A DNA stretch of 64,000 bases from Vibrio cincinnatiensis DSM 19608. Its GTDB lineage: Bacteria; Pseudomonadota; Gammaproteobacteria; Enterobacterales; Vibrionaceae. A program made the translations under genes and the position numbers. The stretch is taken from NCBI RefSeq assembly GCF_900167345.1, contig NZ_FUXB01000004.1, positions 227,674 through 291,673 on the forward strand, given 5' to 3'. Numbering within the stretch: the first letter of the stretch is position 1; every line of letters starts with the position of its first letter. Below are positions 21,221-30,133 of the stretch, one piece after another. Below the pieces are notes generated by a model. The model was not told the DNA's origin, ran no database searches, and was given only the letters and a program-made list of their open reading frames with translations.

Positions 21221-22579
21221 TCACAGGCGAGTAAAATCGTTAAATATTGCTAAGGCCATCAGTGAGAAAATAATGATTCCCCCGACTCGATAACCCATTT
21301 CTTGTACTTTCTCTGGTACTGGGCGTCGAGTTACTGCTTCAATTGCAAAAAATAGTAGGTGACCGCCATCAAGCATCGGTAATGGGACTAAGTTAATAAT
21401 TCCCAGATTGATACTGATCAAAGCCAGAAAGCCTAAGAAATAAACCAACCCATAATCGGCCGTGGTTCCCGCCCCTTTAGCAATTGAAATCGGGCCGCTG
21501 AGATTATTCAACCCCACATCGCCGACAATCAACTTTTTAAGCATACTCAGCGTTAACTGAATAACTTGCCCAGTTTTATCAAACGCTTTACCAATAGACT
21601 CAAAGGGGCCAAATTGTAATTCAAAACGATACCCCTCTGGCCATGAAGCGACTTGAGGTGCTATCCCTGCAAAACCGATAACCTCACCATTGTTTAGCTT
21701 TCTGCTATCTGGCGTCAACGATAAAACAACCACGTCCTGATTACGCTCAACCTCCAAGATTAATGTCCGTTGAGGGTTGGCTTGAATATCCGACACCGCT
21801 TGTTGCCAACTGGAAATCGCTTGACCATTGATTCGAGTTAACACATCCCCGACCTGCAACCCTGCACGTTCCCCAGCACTACCGGATGAGATACTGGCTA
21901 ATTCTGTCGAAACCGCAGGCAGAAAAGGTTTAAATCCTAGCGCTTCCATAGCAGACTCTGTTTCAGGGGCAAAGTTCCATGACTGTAAATCAAAAGTCTT
22001 GATTTCTTCTACACCTATGGAGCCTGGCGAAGAGACCGTTAAGGTTAAGCTTGGGCTACCAATATGACGAATCAGCCCCATATTGACCGATTCCCAATCC
22101 AGAGTCTTCATCCCTGAAACGGCTTTTATTTCCATTCCAGGCACCACTCCAGCGTCAGCAGCAATGGAGTAAGGCGTCACTTCGCCAATGACTGGTTTTA
22201 CAGCGGGTACGCCAATGAGAAAGACTAACCAATAAGCCACTAACGCAAATAAAAAATTAAAAATAGGCCCAGCACTTACAATAGCTGAGCGCTGCCATAA
22301 TGGCTGTTTATCAAAAGCCAAGGGGAGTTGATCGAGTGGGATCTCTGCCACTCGGCTATCGAGCATTTTGACATAGCCCCCTAAAGGGATAATCGAAATG
22401 CTATATTCAGTCCCATCCTTTCCCATTCGTTTCCAAATCGAACGCCCAAAGCCGATTGAAAACTTTTCAACCTTCACACCGCATTTTCTTGCCACCCAGA
22501 AATGTCCGTACTCATGTACTGCAACTAAAATTCCTAATGCGACAACAAAGGCGATGAAGTTCCACAAAATGCCACTCAT
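21221..22579 (-). CDS. rseP: Site-2 protease RseP
   Basis: A 452-residue intramembrane zinc metalloprotease that cleaves RseA after DegS to release sigma-E. The metal-binding motif HEYGH is at residues 22-26, identical in position to E. coli. The second motif [13 protein letters not shown] is in the C-terminal helix region. Two PDZ domains lie between (about 125-310), including [22 protein letters not shown]. The start codon overlaps the dxr stop codon in the ATGA arrangement, so the two are translationally coupled. Placement beside bamA and skp fits the envelope stress role. Confidence 0.97.
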   Translation of the reverse strand: MSGILWNFIAFVVALGILVAVHEYGHFWVARKCGVKVEKFSIGFGRSIWKRMGKDGTEYSISIIPLGGYVKMLDSRVAEIPLDQLPLAFDKQPLWQRSAIVSAGPIFNFLFALVAYWLVFLIGVPAVKPVIGEVTPYSIAADAGVVPGMEIKAVSGMKTLDWESVNMGLIRHIGSPSLTLTVSSPGSIGVEEIKTFDLQSWNFAPETESAMEALGFKPFLPAVSTELASISSGSAGERAGLQVGDVLTRINGQAISSWQQAVSDIQANPQRTLILEVERNQDVVVLSLTPDSRKLNNGEVIGFAGIAPQVASWPEGYRFELQFGPFESIGKAFDKTGQVIQLTLSMLKKLIVGDVGLNNLSGPISIAKGAGTTADYGLVYFLGFLALISINLGIINLVPLPMLDGGHLLFFAIEAVTRRPVPEKVQEMGYRVGGIIIFSLMALAIFNDFTRL

Positions 22580-23784
22580 AACATATGCTCTTTTAAGGTT
22601 TGGTTAGCAAAACTGCGAGCCATTGTATCGAGCTCGAGTAGGCTTTCCAAGTTATAGGAATGTAACGGGCTGTGAGTTCCACAAACTTTAGACAATACCC
22701 TATCGTTAATAGTTGCGATATCAGTAAAACGAATTTGACCTCGCAAAAAAGCATCTACAGCGACTTCATTGGCTGCATTTAATGAAGTCGTCGCATGCTG
22801 ACCTAAATAGCAAGCCTCAATCGCTAATGCTAAACAAGGGTAACGCTGATAATCGACCTCCATGAAGGTCAATTCACTAAGACGAGTAAAATTGAGAGGG
22901 CTAACACCTGCCGATATGCGTTGAGGATAAGCCAAAGCCTGAGCTATCGGCGTTGCCATATCGGGTTCACCGAGTTGAGCAATAACTGATCCGTCTTGGT
23001 ACTGAACCATAGAATGGATCACAGATTGAGGATGAATAAGGACATTCAACTGTTCACGAGAGGCATTAAAAAGCCATTTAGCTTCAATATACTCTAAGCC
23101 TTTATTCATCATGGTTGCCGAATCAACGGAAATTTTTGGCCCCATGGACCAATTTGGGTGGGCAATCGCCTGCTCAGGAGTCACATCATACAATGAAGCA
23201 ACATCACTGTAGCGAAAAGGGCCACCAGACCCCGTGAGAAGAATGTGAGAAATACCACTGGCTGGGAGATCACAACGGCCTAACCGAGATTGAGCCTCAA
23301 CGGGTAAACATTGGAAAATCGCATTATGCTCGCTATCAACCGGCAACAGTGTTGCGCCATACGCATCAACCGCATCGATAAACAGTTGACCAGACATCAC
23401 TAACGCTTCTTTATTTGCCAGTAAAACTCGCTTACCAGCTTTAACCGCTGCCATCGTTGGAATAAGACCTGCAGCTCCAACAATCGCCGCCATTACCGTA
23501 TCGACTTCTTCATGAGCGGCCACATAGCACATGGCCTCTTCGCCATACAACACTTCCGTGTTTAGATGTAAAGAGGTTAAGCGTTCCTTCAGGCGTTGAG
23601 CTGCTTTGGCATCCGCCATCACAGCATACTTTGGCTGCCATGTTTGACACAACTCACACATCTTAACCACATTTTGTCCAGCCACTAAAGCGACGATGAC
23701 AAATTGCTCGGGATTTTCAGCAACCACCTTAAGAGTACTAGCCCCGATAGATCCCGTCGCTCCCAGAATCGTTAATTTACGCAT
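22576..23784 (-). CDS. dxr: 1-deoxy-D-xylulose 5-phosphate reductoisomerase
   Basis: A 402-residue enzyme that converts DXP to MEP, the second step of the non-mevalonate isoprenoid pathway. The NADPH-binding motif LGATGSIG starts at residue 6. Metal and substrate residues are in [39 protein letters not shown] and [13 protein letters not shown] chose the internal ATG at 23784 (MRKLTILG) because it matches the length of homologues; an in-frame ATG five codons earlier is possible and neither has a strong Shine-Dalgarno. It supplies isoprenoid precursors used by UppS two genes upstream. Confidence 0.96.
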   Translation of the reverse strand: MRKLTILGATGSIGASTLKVVAENPEQFVIVALVAGQNVVKMCELCQTWQPKYAVMADAKAAQRLKERLTSLHLNTEVLYGEEAMCYVAAHEEVDTVMAAIVGAAGLIPTMAAVKAGKRVLLANKEALVMSGQLFIDAVDAYGATLLPVDSEHNAIFQCLPVEAQSRLGRCDLPASGISHILLTGSGGPFRYSDVASLYDVTPEQAIAHPNWSMGPKISVDSATMMNKGLEYIEAKWLFNASREQLNVLIHPQSVIHSMVQYQDGSVIAQLGEPDMATPIAQALAYPQRISAGVSPLNFTRLSELTFMEVDYQRYPCLALAIEACYLGQHATTSLNAANEVAVDAFLRGQIRFTDIATINDRVLSKVCGTHSPLHSYNLESLLELDTMARSFANQTLKEHML

Positions 23785-23832
23785 ATCGAAAAACGCCATG
23801 GTTTAAATCGAGTCATGCATCGTAACTCGACA

Positions 23833-24675
23833 TTAGAATAAGAAGTAGAGCAGAGCGAATACCGGGAAAGCAGCGGTTAAGCTATCAATACGGTCTAAAA
23901 TACCGCCATGTCCAGGAATGATATTACTGCTATCTTTGATGCCAGAGACTCGCTTGAACATGCTTTCCACTAAGTCACCTAAGACAGAAATCACTACGGT
24001 CAACAAAATGGTTAGTAACATAACAAAAGGGGAAGAAAACTGGATTGAAAAGGCATCAGCAAAGAACCACCCCACCACCATCGCAGCCACAACACCCCCA
24101 ATTAGACCTTCAATGGTTTTATTGGGGCTGACCGCCGGCGCCATTTTATGTTTCCCCAAACTTTTACCTGCAAAGTAAGCTCCGCTATCTGCCGCCCAAA
24201 CAATCAGGCAGACAAATAAGACGAGTTTTGCGCCATGAAAGCTATCGACAGCAAAATGTTCTGCTCGTAAAAAAATTACGCTCCAGAAAAAAGGTAATAA
24301 GGTCAGTAAACCAAACAGATGACGAATGCTATTTGATGATTCCCAACAACAACGAGATTTTGGATAGGTGATAGCAAGACCACTGGAAAAAATCCACCAA
24401 GTCGCCCCTATGATTACCACCCCGATCTGTATTGATGATAGTTCACTCGATAGCGTCAGTTGAGGTGCAAGAAAGAAATAGCTGCCCCCCCCAACAATGA
24501 GACTCGGTAATAATGCTAAATAGCGAGAAGAAGAGGAAACGAACTGAGTCCATTCCCAAAAGCCCAGAAAAGTGACCACGGCTAAGGCCAAAATAAATCC
24601 GGTTAGCGGGAGAAAAAAGATCCCAGCAATAACCAAGGGGGCAAGTAAGAGCGCTGTAATAATTCTTTGCTTCAA
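23833..24675 (-). CDS. cdsA: Phosphatidate cytidylyltransferase
   Basis: A 280-residue multi-spanning inner-membrane enzyme that makes CDP-diacylglycerol, precursor of all phospholipids. Hydrophobic helices run along the whole chain. The signature GDLVESMFKRVSGIKDSSNIIPGHGGILDRIDSL region occupies about residues 222-256; SPNKTIEGLIGG is an earlier conserved loop. It lies between uppS and dxr with short gaps (16 and 48 bp), the standard arrangement. Confidence 0.96.
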   Translation of the reverse strand: MKQRIITALLLAPLVIAGIFFLPLTGFILALAVVTFLGFWEWTQFVSSSSRYLALLPSLIVGGGSYFFLAPQLTLSSELSSIQIGVVIIGATWWIFSSGLAITYPKSRCCWESSNSIRHLFGLLTLLPFFWSVIFLRAEHFAVDSFHGAKLVLFVCLIVWAADSGAYFAGKSLGKHKMAPAVSPNKTIEGLIGGVVAAMVVGWFFADAFSIQFSSPFVMLLTILLTVVISVLGDLVESMFKRVSGIKDSSNIIPGHGGILDRIDSLTAAFPVFALLYFLF

Positions 24676-24691
24676 ACTTAGGCGTCCTATT

Positions 24692-25444
24692 TTATGATGT
24701 CATCAATGCCTTAATTTGCTCACCAGTACAACCAAACCGTCGCTCCCGATTCACAAACCAAGTCACCGCTTCAATTAAACTCTCTTCACCAAACTCTGGC
24801 CAAAAAACCGGGGTAAAGTACATTTCTGCGTAGGCCAATTGCCAAAGCATAAAATTACTGATTCGACACTCACCACTGGTGCGAATGAGCAAGTCCACCT
24901 CAGGAAGGTCAGCCATGGTTAAGTGACTTGCAACAACGGCTTCATCAATCTCTTCCAGCAGAAGATCACCACGGCTCACTTGTGCGGCAATATCGCGCAC
25001 TGCCTGAGTGATGTCCCATTTACCGCCATAATTGGCCGCAATATTAATCACCATCCCTGTATTATCTTGGGTCAAGGCTTCAGCCTGAGCTATTTTACTT
25101 TGTAACCGCTCACTAAACCGACTTTTATCCCCAATAATGCGAAGGCGTAGATTATTCTTGTGTAATTTTTTGACTTCGGTAGACAGAACACTGATAAAAA
25201 GCTCCATCAACACGCCGACTTCCTCTTCAGGACGTCGCCAATTTTCACTACTAAAAGCAAATAACGTAACAGCCTTGATACCTAACTTAGCTGATGTTGA
25301 AATCGTTTTGCGTACCGCCGAAACCCCATTTTTATGACCAAAAACCCTAGGTTTACCTTGTGCTTTTGCCCAACGACCGTTGCCGTCCATAATGATTGCA
25401 ATATGCTTGGGAAGTACATCTGAAGAGAGAGGCGATTTTTGCAT
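24692..25444 (-). CDS. uppS: Isoprenyl (undecaprenyl) diphosphate synthase
   Basis: A 250-residue cis-prenyltransferase that extends farnesyl diphosphate to undecaprenyl diphosphate, the carrier for peptidoglycan and O-antigen. The catalytic aspartate is D20 in [28 protein letters not shown] and the C-terminal [23 protein letters not shown] region bind the diphosphates. It begins 92 bp after frr, across a terminator, so a promoter for the uppS-cdsA-dxr-rseP-bamA run should lie near 25445-25480. Confidence 0.97.
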   Translation of the reverse strand: MQKSPLSSDVLPKHIAIIMDGNGRWAKAQGKPRVFGHKNGVSAVRKTISTSAKLGIKAVTLFAFSSENWRRPEEEVGVLMELFISVLSTEVKKLHKNNLRLRIIGDKSRFSERLQSKIAQAEALTQDNTGMVINIAANYGGKWDITQAVRDIAAQVSRGDLLLEEIDEAVVASHLTMADLPEVDLLIRTSGECRISNFMLWQLAYAEMYFTPVFWPEFGEESLIEAVTWFVNRERRFGCTGEQIKALMTS

Positions 25445-25484
25445 AGAAACGTAATGATGACAAAAAGATGATGAAGGGTAGCAT

Positions 25485-25519
25485 AAAAAAACGCTGGGCT
25501 GTGAGCACAGCGTTTTTTT
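25485..25519 (-). terminator. Intrinsic terminator after frr
   Basis: A-run, CGCTG arm (25492-25496), inner GCTGTG/CACAGC option, CAGCG arm (25508-25512) and T7. On the minus strand the transcript from frr enters the hairpin and then reads a T run. Confidence 0.8.
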
Positions 25520-25536
25520 ACATAGTTTTTATGGAA

Positions 25537-26094
25537 TTAAACTTCCATTAGCTCTTTTTCTTTTGCCGCTAATACATCATCAATTTTTTTGACAGCGACA
25601 TCAGTTAGCTTTTGAATTTCATCTTGCGCTTTACGCTCTTCATCTTCTGAAATTTCTTTGTCTTTCAAAAGTGCTTTAAGATCGTTGTTAGCATCACGGC
25701 GAATATTACGAACAGCAACACGACCGCCTTCCGCTTCACCCCGTACGATTTTCACTAGATCACGGCGACGTTCTTCTGTTAATGGCGGTAGTGGTACACG
25801 AATTACCGTACCCGCAGACATTGGGTTAAGGCCAAGATCAGACATCAAAATCGCTTTCTCGACTTTGGGTGTCAACTCTTTATCAAATACCGTAATCGCC
25901 AGAGTGCGAGCATCTTCAGCCACAACGTTAGCAATTTGATTCAATGGTGTAGCCGAACCATAGTATTCAACCGATAGACCAGAAAGTAGGCTTGGGTGAG
26001 CACGACCAGTACGAATCTTAGAAAGGTTGTTCTTTAGCGCTTCTACACTTTTTTCCATACGCTCTTGAGCGTCTTTTTTGATCTCATTAATCAC
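25537..26094 (-). CDS. frr: Ribosome recycling factor
   Basis: A 185-residue factor that, with EF-G, splits the post-termination ribosome. The whole chain fits the family: [24 protein letters not shown] N-terminal region, [20 protein letters not shown] hinge region and the long three-helix bundle with [23 protein letters not shown]. It follows pyrH by 36 bp and is followed by a terminator, closing the pyrH-frr unit. Confidence 0.98.
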   Translation of the reverse strand: MINEIKKDAQERMEKSVEALKNNLSKIRTGRAHPSLLSGLSVEYYGSATPLNQIANVVAEDARTLAITVFDKELTPKVEKAILMSDLGLNPMSAGTVIRVPLPPLTEERRRDLVKIVRGEAEGGRVAVRNIRRDANNDLKALLKDKEISEDEERKAQDEIQKLTDVAVKKIDDVLAAKEKELMEV

Positions 26095-26130
26095 AATATC
26101 ACCTTAATTCTTATTTCATCTTGAGAGTGA

Positions 26131-26862
26131 TTATACTGCAGCACTGATTAACGTGCCTTCTGCTTCACCCATCACCACACGGCGTAACGCCCCAGGTTTA
26201 TTCATATTAAAGACACGGATTGGCATCTTGTGATCGCGTGCCAGGGTAAAGGCCGCAAGATCCATCACTTTCAGTTCTTTATCCAGTACATCGCTGTAAG
26301 CAAGTTTATCATACAGTTGAGCATCAGGGTTAGCCACAGGGTCAGCACTGTAGACACCGTCAACTTTTGTTGCTTTCAATACGACATCCGCTTCAATTTC
26401 GATACCACGTAGGCAAGCGGCAGAATCTGTCGTAAAGAAAGGGTTACCGGTACCCGCTGAAAAAATAACGACTCGTCCTTGGCGCAGTTGACTGATTGCA
26501 TCGGCCCAATTGTAATCGTCACACACACCTTTCAATGGAATGGCGGACATCACTCGAGCATTCACATACGCACGGTGTAGGGCATCGCGCATCGCCAAGC
26601 CGTTCATCACGGTTGCCAACATCCCCATATGGTCACCCACAACACGGTTCATGCCAGCAGAAGCAAGGCCTGCACCTCGGAACAAGTTACCGCCACCAAT
26701 GACGACCCCCACTTGAACCCCCAATTCCACGAGTTCTTTCACTTCCTGTGCCATACGATCCAGTACAGCAGGGTCGATACCAAAACCTTCATCGCCTTGT
26801 AGTGCTTCACCGCTTAATTTTAACAAAATACGTTGATATGCGGGTTTAGGGTTTGTTGTCAT
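26131..26862 (-). CDS. pyrH: Uridylate kinase
   Basis: A 243-residue hexameric UMP kinase of the amino-acid-kinase fold, unrelated to eukaryotic UMP/CMP kinases. [11 protein letters not shown] at the N-terminus, [35 protein letters not shown] and [13 protein letters not shown] are the phosphate- and nucleotide-binding segments. It lies between tsf and frr, separated from tsf by a terminator, so it has its own promoter region (26863-26958). Confidence 0.98.
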   Translation of the reverse strand: MTTNPKPAYQRILLKLSGEALQGDEGFGIDPAVLDRMAQEVKELVELGVQVGVVIGGGNLFRGAGLASAGMNRVVGDHMGMLATVMNGLAMRDALHRAYVNARVMSAIPLKGVCDDYNWADAISQLRQGRVVIFSAGTGNPFFTTDSAACLRGIEIEADVVLKATKVDGVYSADPVANPDAQLYDKLAYSDVLDKELKVMDLAAFTLARDHKMPIRVFNMNKPGALRRVVMGEAEGTLISAAV

Positions 26863-26958
26863 GGACTTTACCTTCCAAAGAGTGTTGTTAATTAACAGTC
26901 ATGAATAGACTTACTATATAAATATATTCATCACAACTAATCTCACCGTATTCGTAAA

Positions 26959-26984
26959 AAGACCGCAGCCTTGGCTACGGTCTT
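26959..26984 (-). terminator. Intrinsic terminator after tsf
   Basis: Stem AAGACCG-C-AGCC with GGCT-A-CGGTCTT (one mismatch), 2-nt apex. The minus strand continues TTTTTACG. Confidence 0.8.
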
Positions 26985-27005
26985 GATAGCGTAATCGAAC
27001 AACGA

Positions 27006-27848
27006 TTAACCTTTTTGCGCCATTGCTACTTCTTCAGCAAAGCTTAGGCCTTCTTGTTTTTCGATACCTTCACCGACTTCAAGGCGAACGAAAGAAGTCA
27101 CAGAAGCACCTTTTTCTTTTAGAATTTCACCAACCGTTTTCTTTGGTTCCATTACAAAAGGTTGACCAGTCAGAGAAACTTCACCGGTGAATTTCTTCAT
27201 ACGGCCTTCAACCATTTTCTCTGCGATTTCTTTTGGCTTACCTTCGTTCATTGCGATTTCAACTTGAACTTCACGTTCTTTCGCAACAACATCAGCAGGT
27301 ACATCTTCAGGATTAACGTATTCTGGGCGAGAAGCCGCTACGTGCATTGCGATGTGTTTTAGTGTTTCTGCATCTGCAGCACCAGCAACAACAACACCGA
27401 TACGAGCACCATGGCTATATGAAGCCAAGTCTTGACCTTCGATGTACTGTACGCGACGGATATTGATGTTTTCACCAATTTTAGCCACAAGTGCAATACG
27501 AGTTTCTTCAAATTGAGCTTGCAGTGCTTCTACGTCAGATTTAGACGCTAGCGCAGCTTCTGCAACTTCATTAGCAAACCCTAGGAAGTTACCATCTTTT
27601 GCAACAAAGTCAGTTTGGCAGTTGATTTCAACCAAAGCAGCAATACCTGCACCTTCTTTGATGATGATTGTGCCTTCAGCAGCAATGTTGCCTGCTTTTT
27701 TCGCCGCTTTAGCAGCGCCGCTTTTACGCATGTTTTCAATAGCAAGTTCGATATCGCCATTGGTTTCAACAAGCGCTTTCTTACATTCCATCATACCTGC
27801 GCCAGTACGTTCACGCAGTTCTTTAACTAGAGCAGCAGTAACAGCCAT
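27006..27848 (-). CDS. tsf: Elongation factor Ts
   Basis: A 280-residue nucleotide-exchange factor for EF-Tu. The N-terminal UBA-like module ([19 protein letters not shown]) and the EF-Tu-contacting [10 protein letters not shown] motif (near residue 75-84) are intact. Coiled-coil and core domains follow. It lies 130 bp downstream of rpsB with two hairpins in the spacer, so its level relative to S2 may be set by partial termination. A full terminator follows the gene. Confidence 0.98.
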   Translation of the reverse strand: MAVTAALVKELRERTGAGMMECKKALVETNGDIELAIENMRKSGAAKAAKKAGNIAAEGTIIIKEGAGIAALVEINCQTDFVAKDGNFLGFANEVAEAALASKSDVEALQAQFEETRIALVAKIGENINIRRVQYIEGQDLASYSHGARIGVVVAGAADAETLKHIAMHVAASRPEYVNPEDVPADVVAKEREVQVEIAMNEGKPKEIAEKMVEGRMKKFTGEVSLTGQPFVMEPKKTVGEILKEKGASVTSFVRLEVGEGIEKQEGLSFAEEVAMAQKG

Positions 27849-27884
27849 TCTCTATTCCTCAGTTGATTCAGGATATGGTAAAAA

Positions 27885-27959
27885 TTAGGGGCCTATCGAT
27901 TCGGCCCCCAATGCTAACGATAACTTAGCCTATGCACACATGTGAAACATAAGGCTAAG
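27885..27959 (-). promoter_or_regulatory. Two hairpins in the rpsB-tsf spacer (probable partial terminator)
   Basis: Hairpin 1 pairs GGGGCC (27888-27893) with GGCCCC (27903-27908). On the minus strand it is followed by TAATTTTTACC, like an intrinsic terminator. Hairpin 2 pairs CTTAGCC (27924-27930) with GGCTAAG (27953-27959) and is nearer the rpsB stop. Together they could reduce tsf relative to rpsB. Confidence 0.6.
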
Positions 27960-27978
27960 TGTGACTCAGAGCCGCAAA

Positions 27979-28707
27979 TTATTCCGCTTCTACAAAGCCG
28001 TCTTTTTCAGCAACTGCCGCGACATCTTTATTGCGACCTTCGTTAACTGATTCAGCAGCCGCGTTCAAGTATAGTTGAACCGCACGGATTGCATCATCGT
28101 TACCTGGGATAACGTAATCAACACCATCTGGGTTAGAGTTAGTATCAACAACCGCAAAAACTGGAATGCCTAGGTTGTTTGCTTCTTTAACTGCGATGTG
28201 CTCGTGATCAGCGTCGATAACGAATAGAGCGTCTGGTAGACCACCCATATCTTTGATACCACCAAGAGATTTCTCTAATTTCTCCATTTCACGAGTACGC
28301 ATTAGAGCTTCTTTCTTAGTCAGCTTGTCGAAAGTACCGTCTGTTGACTGAACTTCAAGATCTTTTAGACGCTTGATTGACTGACGAACTGTTTTCCAGT
28401 TAGTTAGCATACCGCCTAACCAGCGGTTGTTTACGTAGTATTGGTTACTTGCAATTGCAGCTTCTTTAACAGCTTCAGAGGCAGCGCGTTTAGTACCTAC
28501 GAAAAGAACTTTCCCTTTTTTCTCACCGATTTTAGTCATTTCAGCAAGCGCTTCATTGAACATTGGTACGGTTTTTTCTAGGTTAATGATATGAACTTTG
28601 TTGCGAGCGCCAAAGATGAATGGCTTCATTTTTGGGTTCCAGTAACGAGTTTGGTGACCGAAGTGAACACCCGCTTTTAGCATATCGCGCATTGATACAG
28701 TTGCCAT
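27979..28707 (-). CDS. rpsB: 30S ribosomal protein S2
   Basis: A 242-residue small-subunit protein. [25 protein letters not shown] at the start and [31 protein letters not shown] in the second half are diagnostic. The frame stays open for 81 more codons upstream, but the real start is the ATG at 28707, which has AGAGGA upstream and gives the family length. The upstream stretch is then an untranslated leader. S2 autoregulates its own operon through such a leader in E. coli; the same is likely here. tsf follows. Confidence 0.98.
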   Translation of the reverse strand: MATVSMRDMLKAGVHFGHQTRYWNPKMKPFIFGARNKVHIINLEKTVPMFNEALAEMTKIGEKKGKVLFVGTKRAASEAVKEAAIASNQYYVNNRWLGGMLTNWKTVRQSIKRLKDLEVQSTDGTFDKLTKKEALMRTREMEKLEKSLGGIKDMGGLPDALFVIDADHEHIAVKEANNLGIPVFAVVDTNSNPDGVDYVIPGNDDAIRAVQLYLNAAAESVNEGRNKDVAAVAEKDGFVEAE

Positions 28708-29154
28708 TATATAATCCTCTATGGGGTTAGGCCTCCACATCCCCCATGCCTCCGACTTCTCAGTAAACACTGGAAGCACCCCGGAACACGTGTCGGAATG
28801 TGTGTGATTTAAAGTTAAATGTGTGTGGAGCCAGTCCATCTCGCCAAAATGAAGAAAACAGACCGAGATTCCGGCGCGCTTTATATCATATTTAGCCCTA
28901 ATATGGCTAGTAAAAATTACCGCGACTCTGGTGGAGAAAGAGCAAAACATCCATCATAGCTACGGTTTGAACCTCACTTTATGCCAAAGGCATTCACATT
29001 GTCGTTCGCTATCCCCCCCCCGAAAGTAAACAAGAATACAGACTTATTCACTACCATTCTCATTCTTATTCCACCCTGTTCTTGCGCTTCCTTTTCGCAC
29101 TGTTACAATATTGCGATTAGCACGGGTGTGCATAAAAATTAGTAGAGAAAGCCG
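28708..29154. promoter_or_regulatory. rpsB leader and divergent rpsB/map promoter region, with a C9 tract
   Basis: 447 bp without a gene. The rpsB-proximal part probably forms the S2-binding mRNA leader known from gammaproteobacteria, although I could not fold it here. The far part serves the divergent map gene. A homopolymer of nine C occupies 29013-29021. No other gene or repeat was seen. Confidence 0.5.
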
Positions 29155-29997
29155 ATGTCTGTAAAAATTAAAAATGCTGAAGAAATTGAAAAAATGCGAG
29201 TCGCGGGTCGCCTTGCCGCGCAAGTTCTGGAAATGATTGAACCCCATGTCAAACCAGGGGTCACCACCGAAGAACTGGATAAAATTTGCCACCAATATAT
29301 CACTGAAGTTCAAGGTGCAATTCCCGCCCCACTTAATTACCATGGCTTTCCCAAGTCCATTTGCACCTCAATTAACCACATTGTTTGTCATGGTATTCCC
29401 GCCACACAAGACAGCCATTTTGGTCAAATTCTGCGCCCTGCCGTGCTAAAAGATGGCGATATTATGAATATCGATATCACCGTGATTAAAGATGGCTACC
29501 ATGGCGATACCTCCAAAATGTTTCTTGTCGGTGATGTTTCTCCTGCTGATAAACGCCTCTGTTTGGTTGCCCAAGAGTGCCTATATCTGTCGCTGAAGAA
29601 GGTCAAACCGGGTGTACAATTAGGTGAAATTGGTACGGCGATTGAAAAACACATCAAGACCAACAATAAAAATAACCCGCGCTTAAAATTTTCGATTGTG
29701 CGTGATTACTGTGGGCATGGCATTGGGGCTGAATTCCATGAAGAACCACAAGTGGTGCACTACCGAAACAATGATCGCACCGTCCTACGTGAAGGGATGA
29801 TTTTTACCATTGAACCCATGATCAATGCAGGTAAATTTGGTTGCCGCCTAGATGATGAAGACAATTGGACGGTTTATACCGCAGACAACAAAAATTCAGC
29901 ACAATGGGAGCACACCTTGTTAGTCACGGCCGATGGCTGTGAGATTTTAACCTTGCGTGAAGAAGAAACCATCCCACGTATTTTTCACAACGCCTAG
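29155..29997 (+). CDS. map: Type I methionine aminopeptidase
   Basis: A 280-residue enzyme that removes the initiator methionine cotranslationally. The five metal ligands lie in the expected segments: GDIMNIDITV, GYHGDTSKMF, DYCGHGIGAEFHEEPQV, GMIFTIEPMIN and AQWEHTLLVT. It is slightly longer than E. coli MetAP (264), with an insertion-like stretch TNNKNNPRLKFSIV before the catalytic histidine. The stop codon is the junction of an exact 19-bp tandem duplication. It is divergent from rpsB and directly upstream of glnD. Confidence 0.96.
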   Translation: MSVKIKNAEEIEKMRVAGRLAAQVLEMIEPHVKPGVTTEELDKICHQYITEVQGAIPAPLNYHGFPKSICTSINHIVCHGIPATQDSHFGQILRPAVLKDGDIMNIDITVIKDGYHGDTSKMFLVGDVSPADKRLCLVAQECLYLSLKKVKPGVQLGEIGTAIEKHIKTNNKNNPRLKFSIVRDYCGHGIGAEFHEEPQVVHYRNNDRTVLREGMIFTIEPMINAGKFGCRLDDEDNWTVYTADNKNSAQWEHTLLVTADGCEILTLREEETIPRIFHNA

Positions 29998-30015
29998 TAT
30001 TTTTCACAACGCCTA
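29978..30015. repeat. Exact 19-bp tandem duplication across the map stop codon
   Basis: Unit GTATTTTTCACAACGCCTA at 29978-29996 and again, directly adjacent, at 29997-30015. The map reading frame ends in the first copy (TAG, 29995-29997). It looks like a recent replication-slippage duplication. Confidence 0.9.
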
Positions 30016-30133
30016 ATAGCAAAAAGCGGTCAGCGCTATCGATATGATATAAAGGAGAGCTTGAGCTCGGGGATTGTTCTCTGTTAGATTCAGTAACAGA
30101 CCTGAGTTCACTCTCTTGCACGGACCGCATGCT

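Noticed and set aside
28708..28950. N-terminal extension of rpsB by 81 codons
   Set aside because: Not S2-like, and a good Shine-Dalgarno precedes the internal ATG; better read as an untranslated leader.
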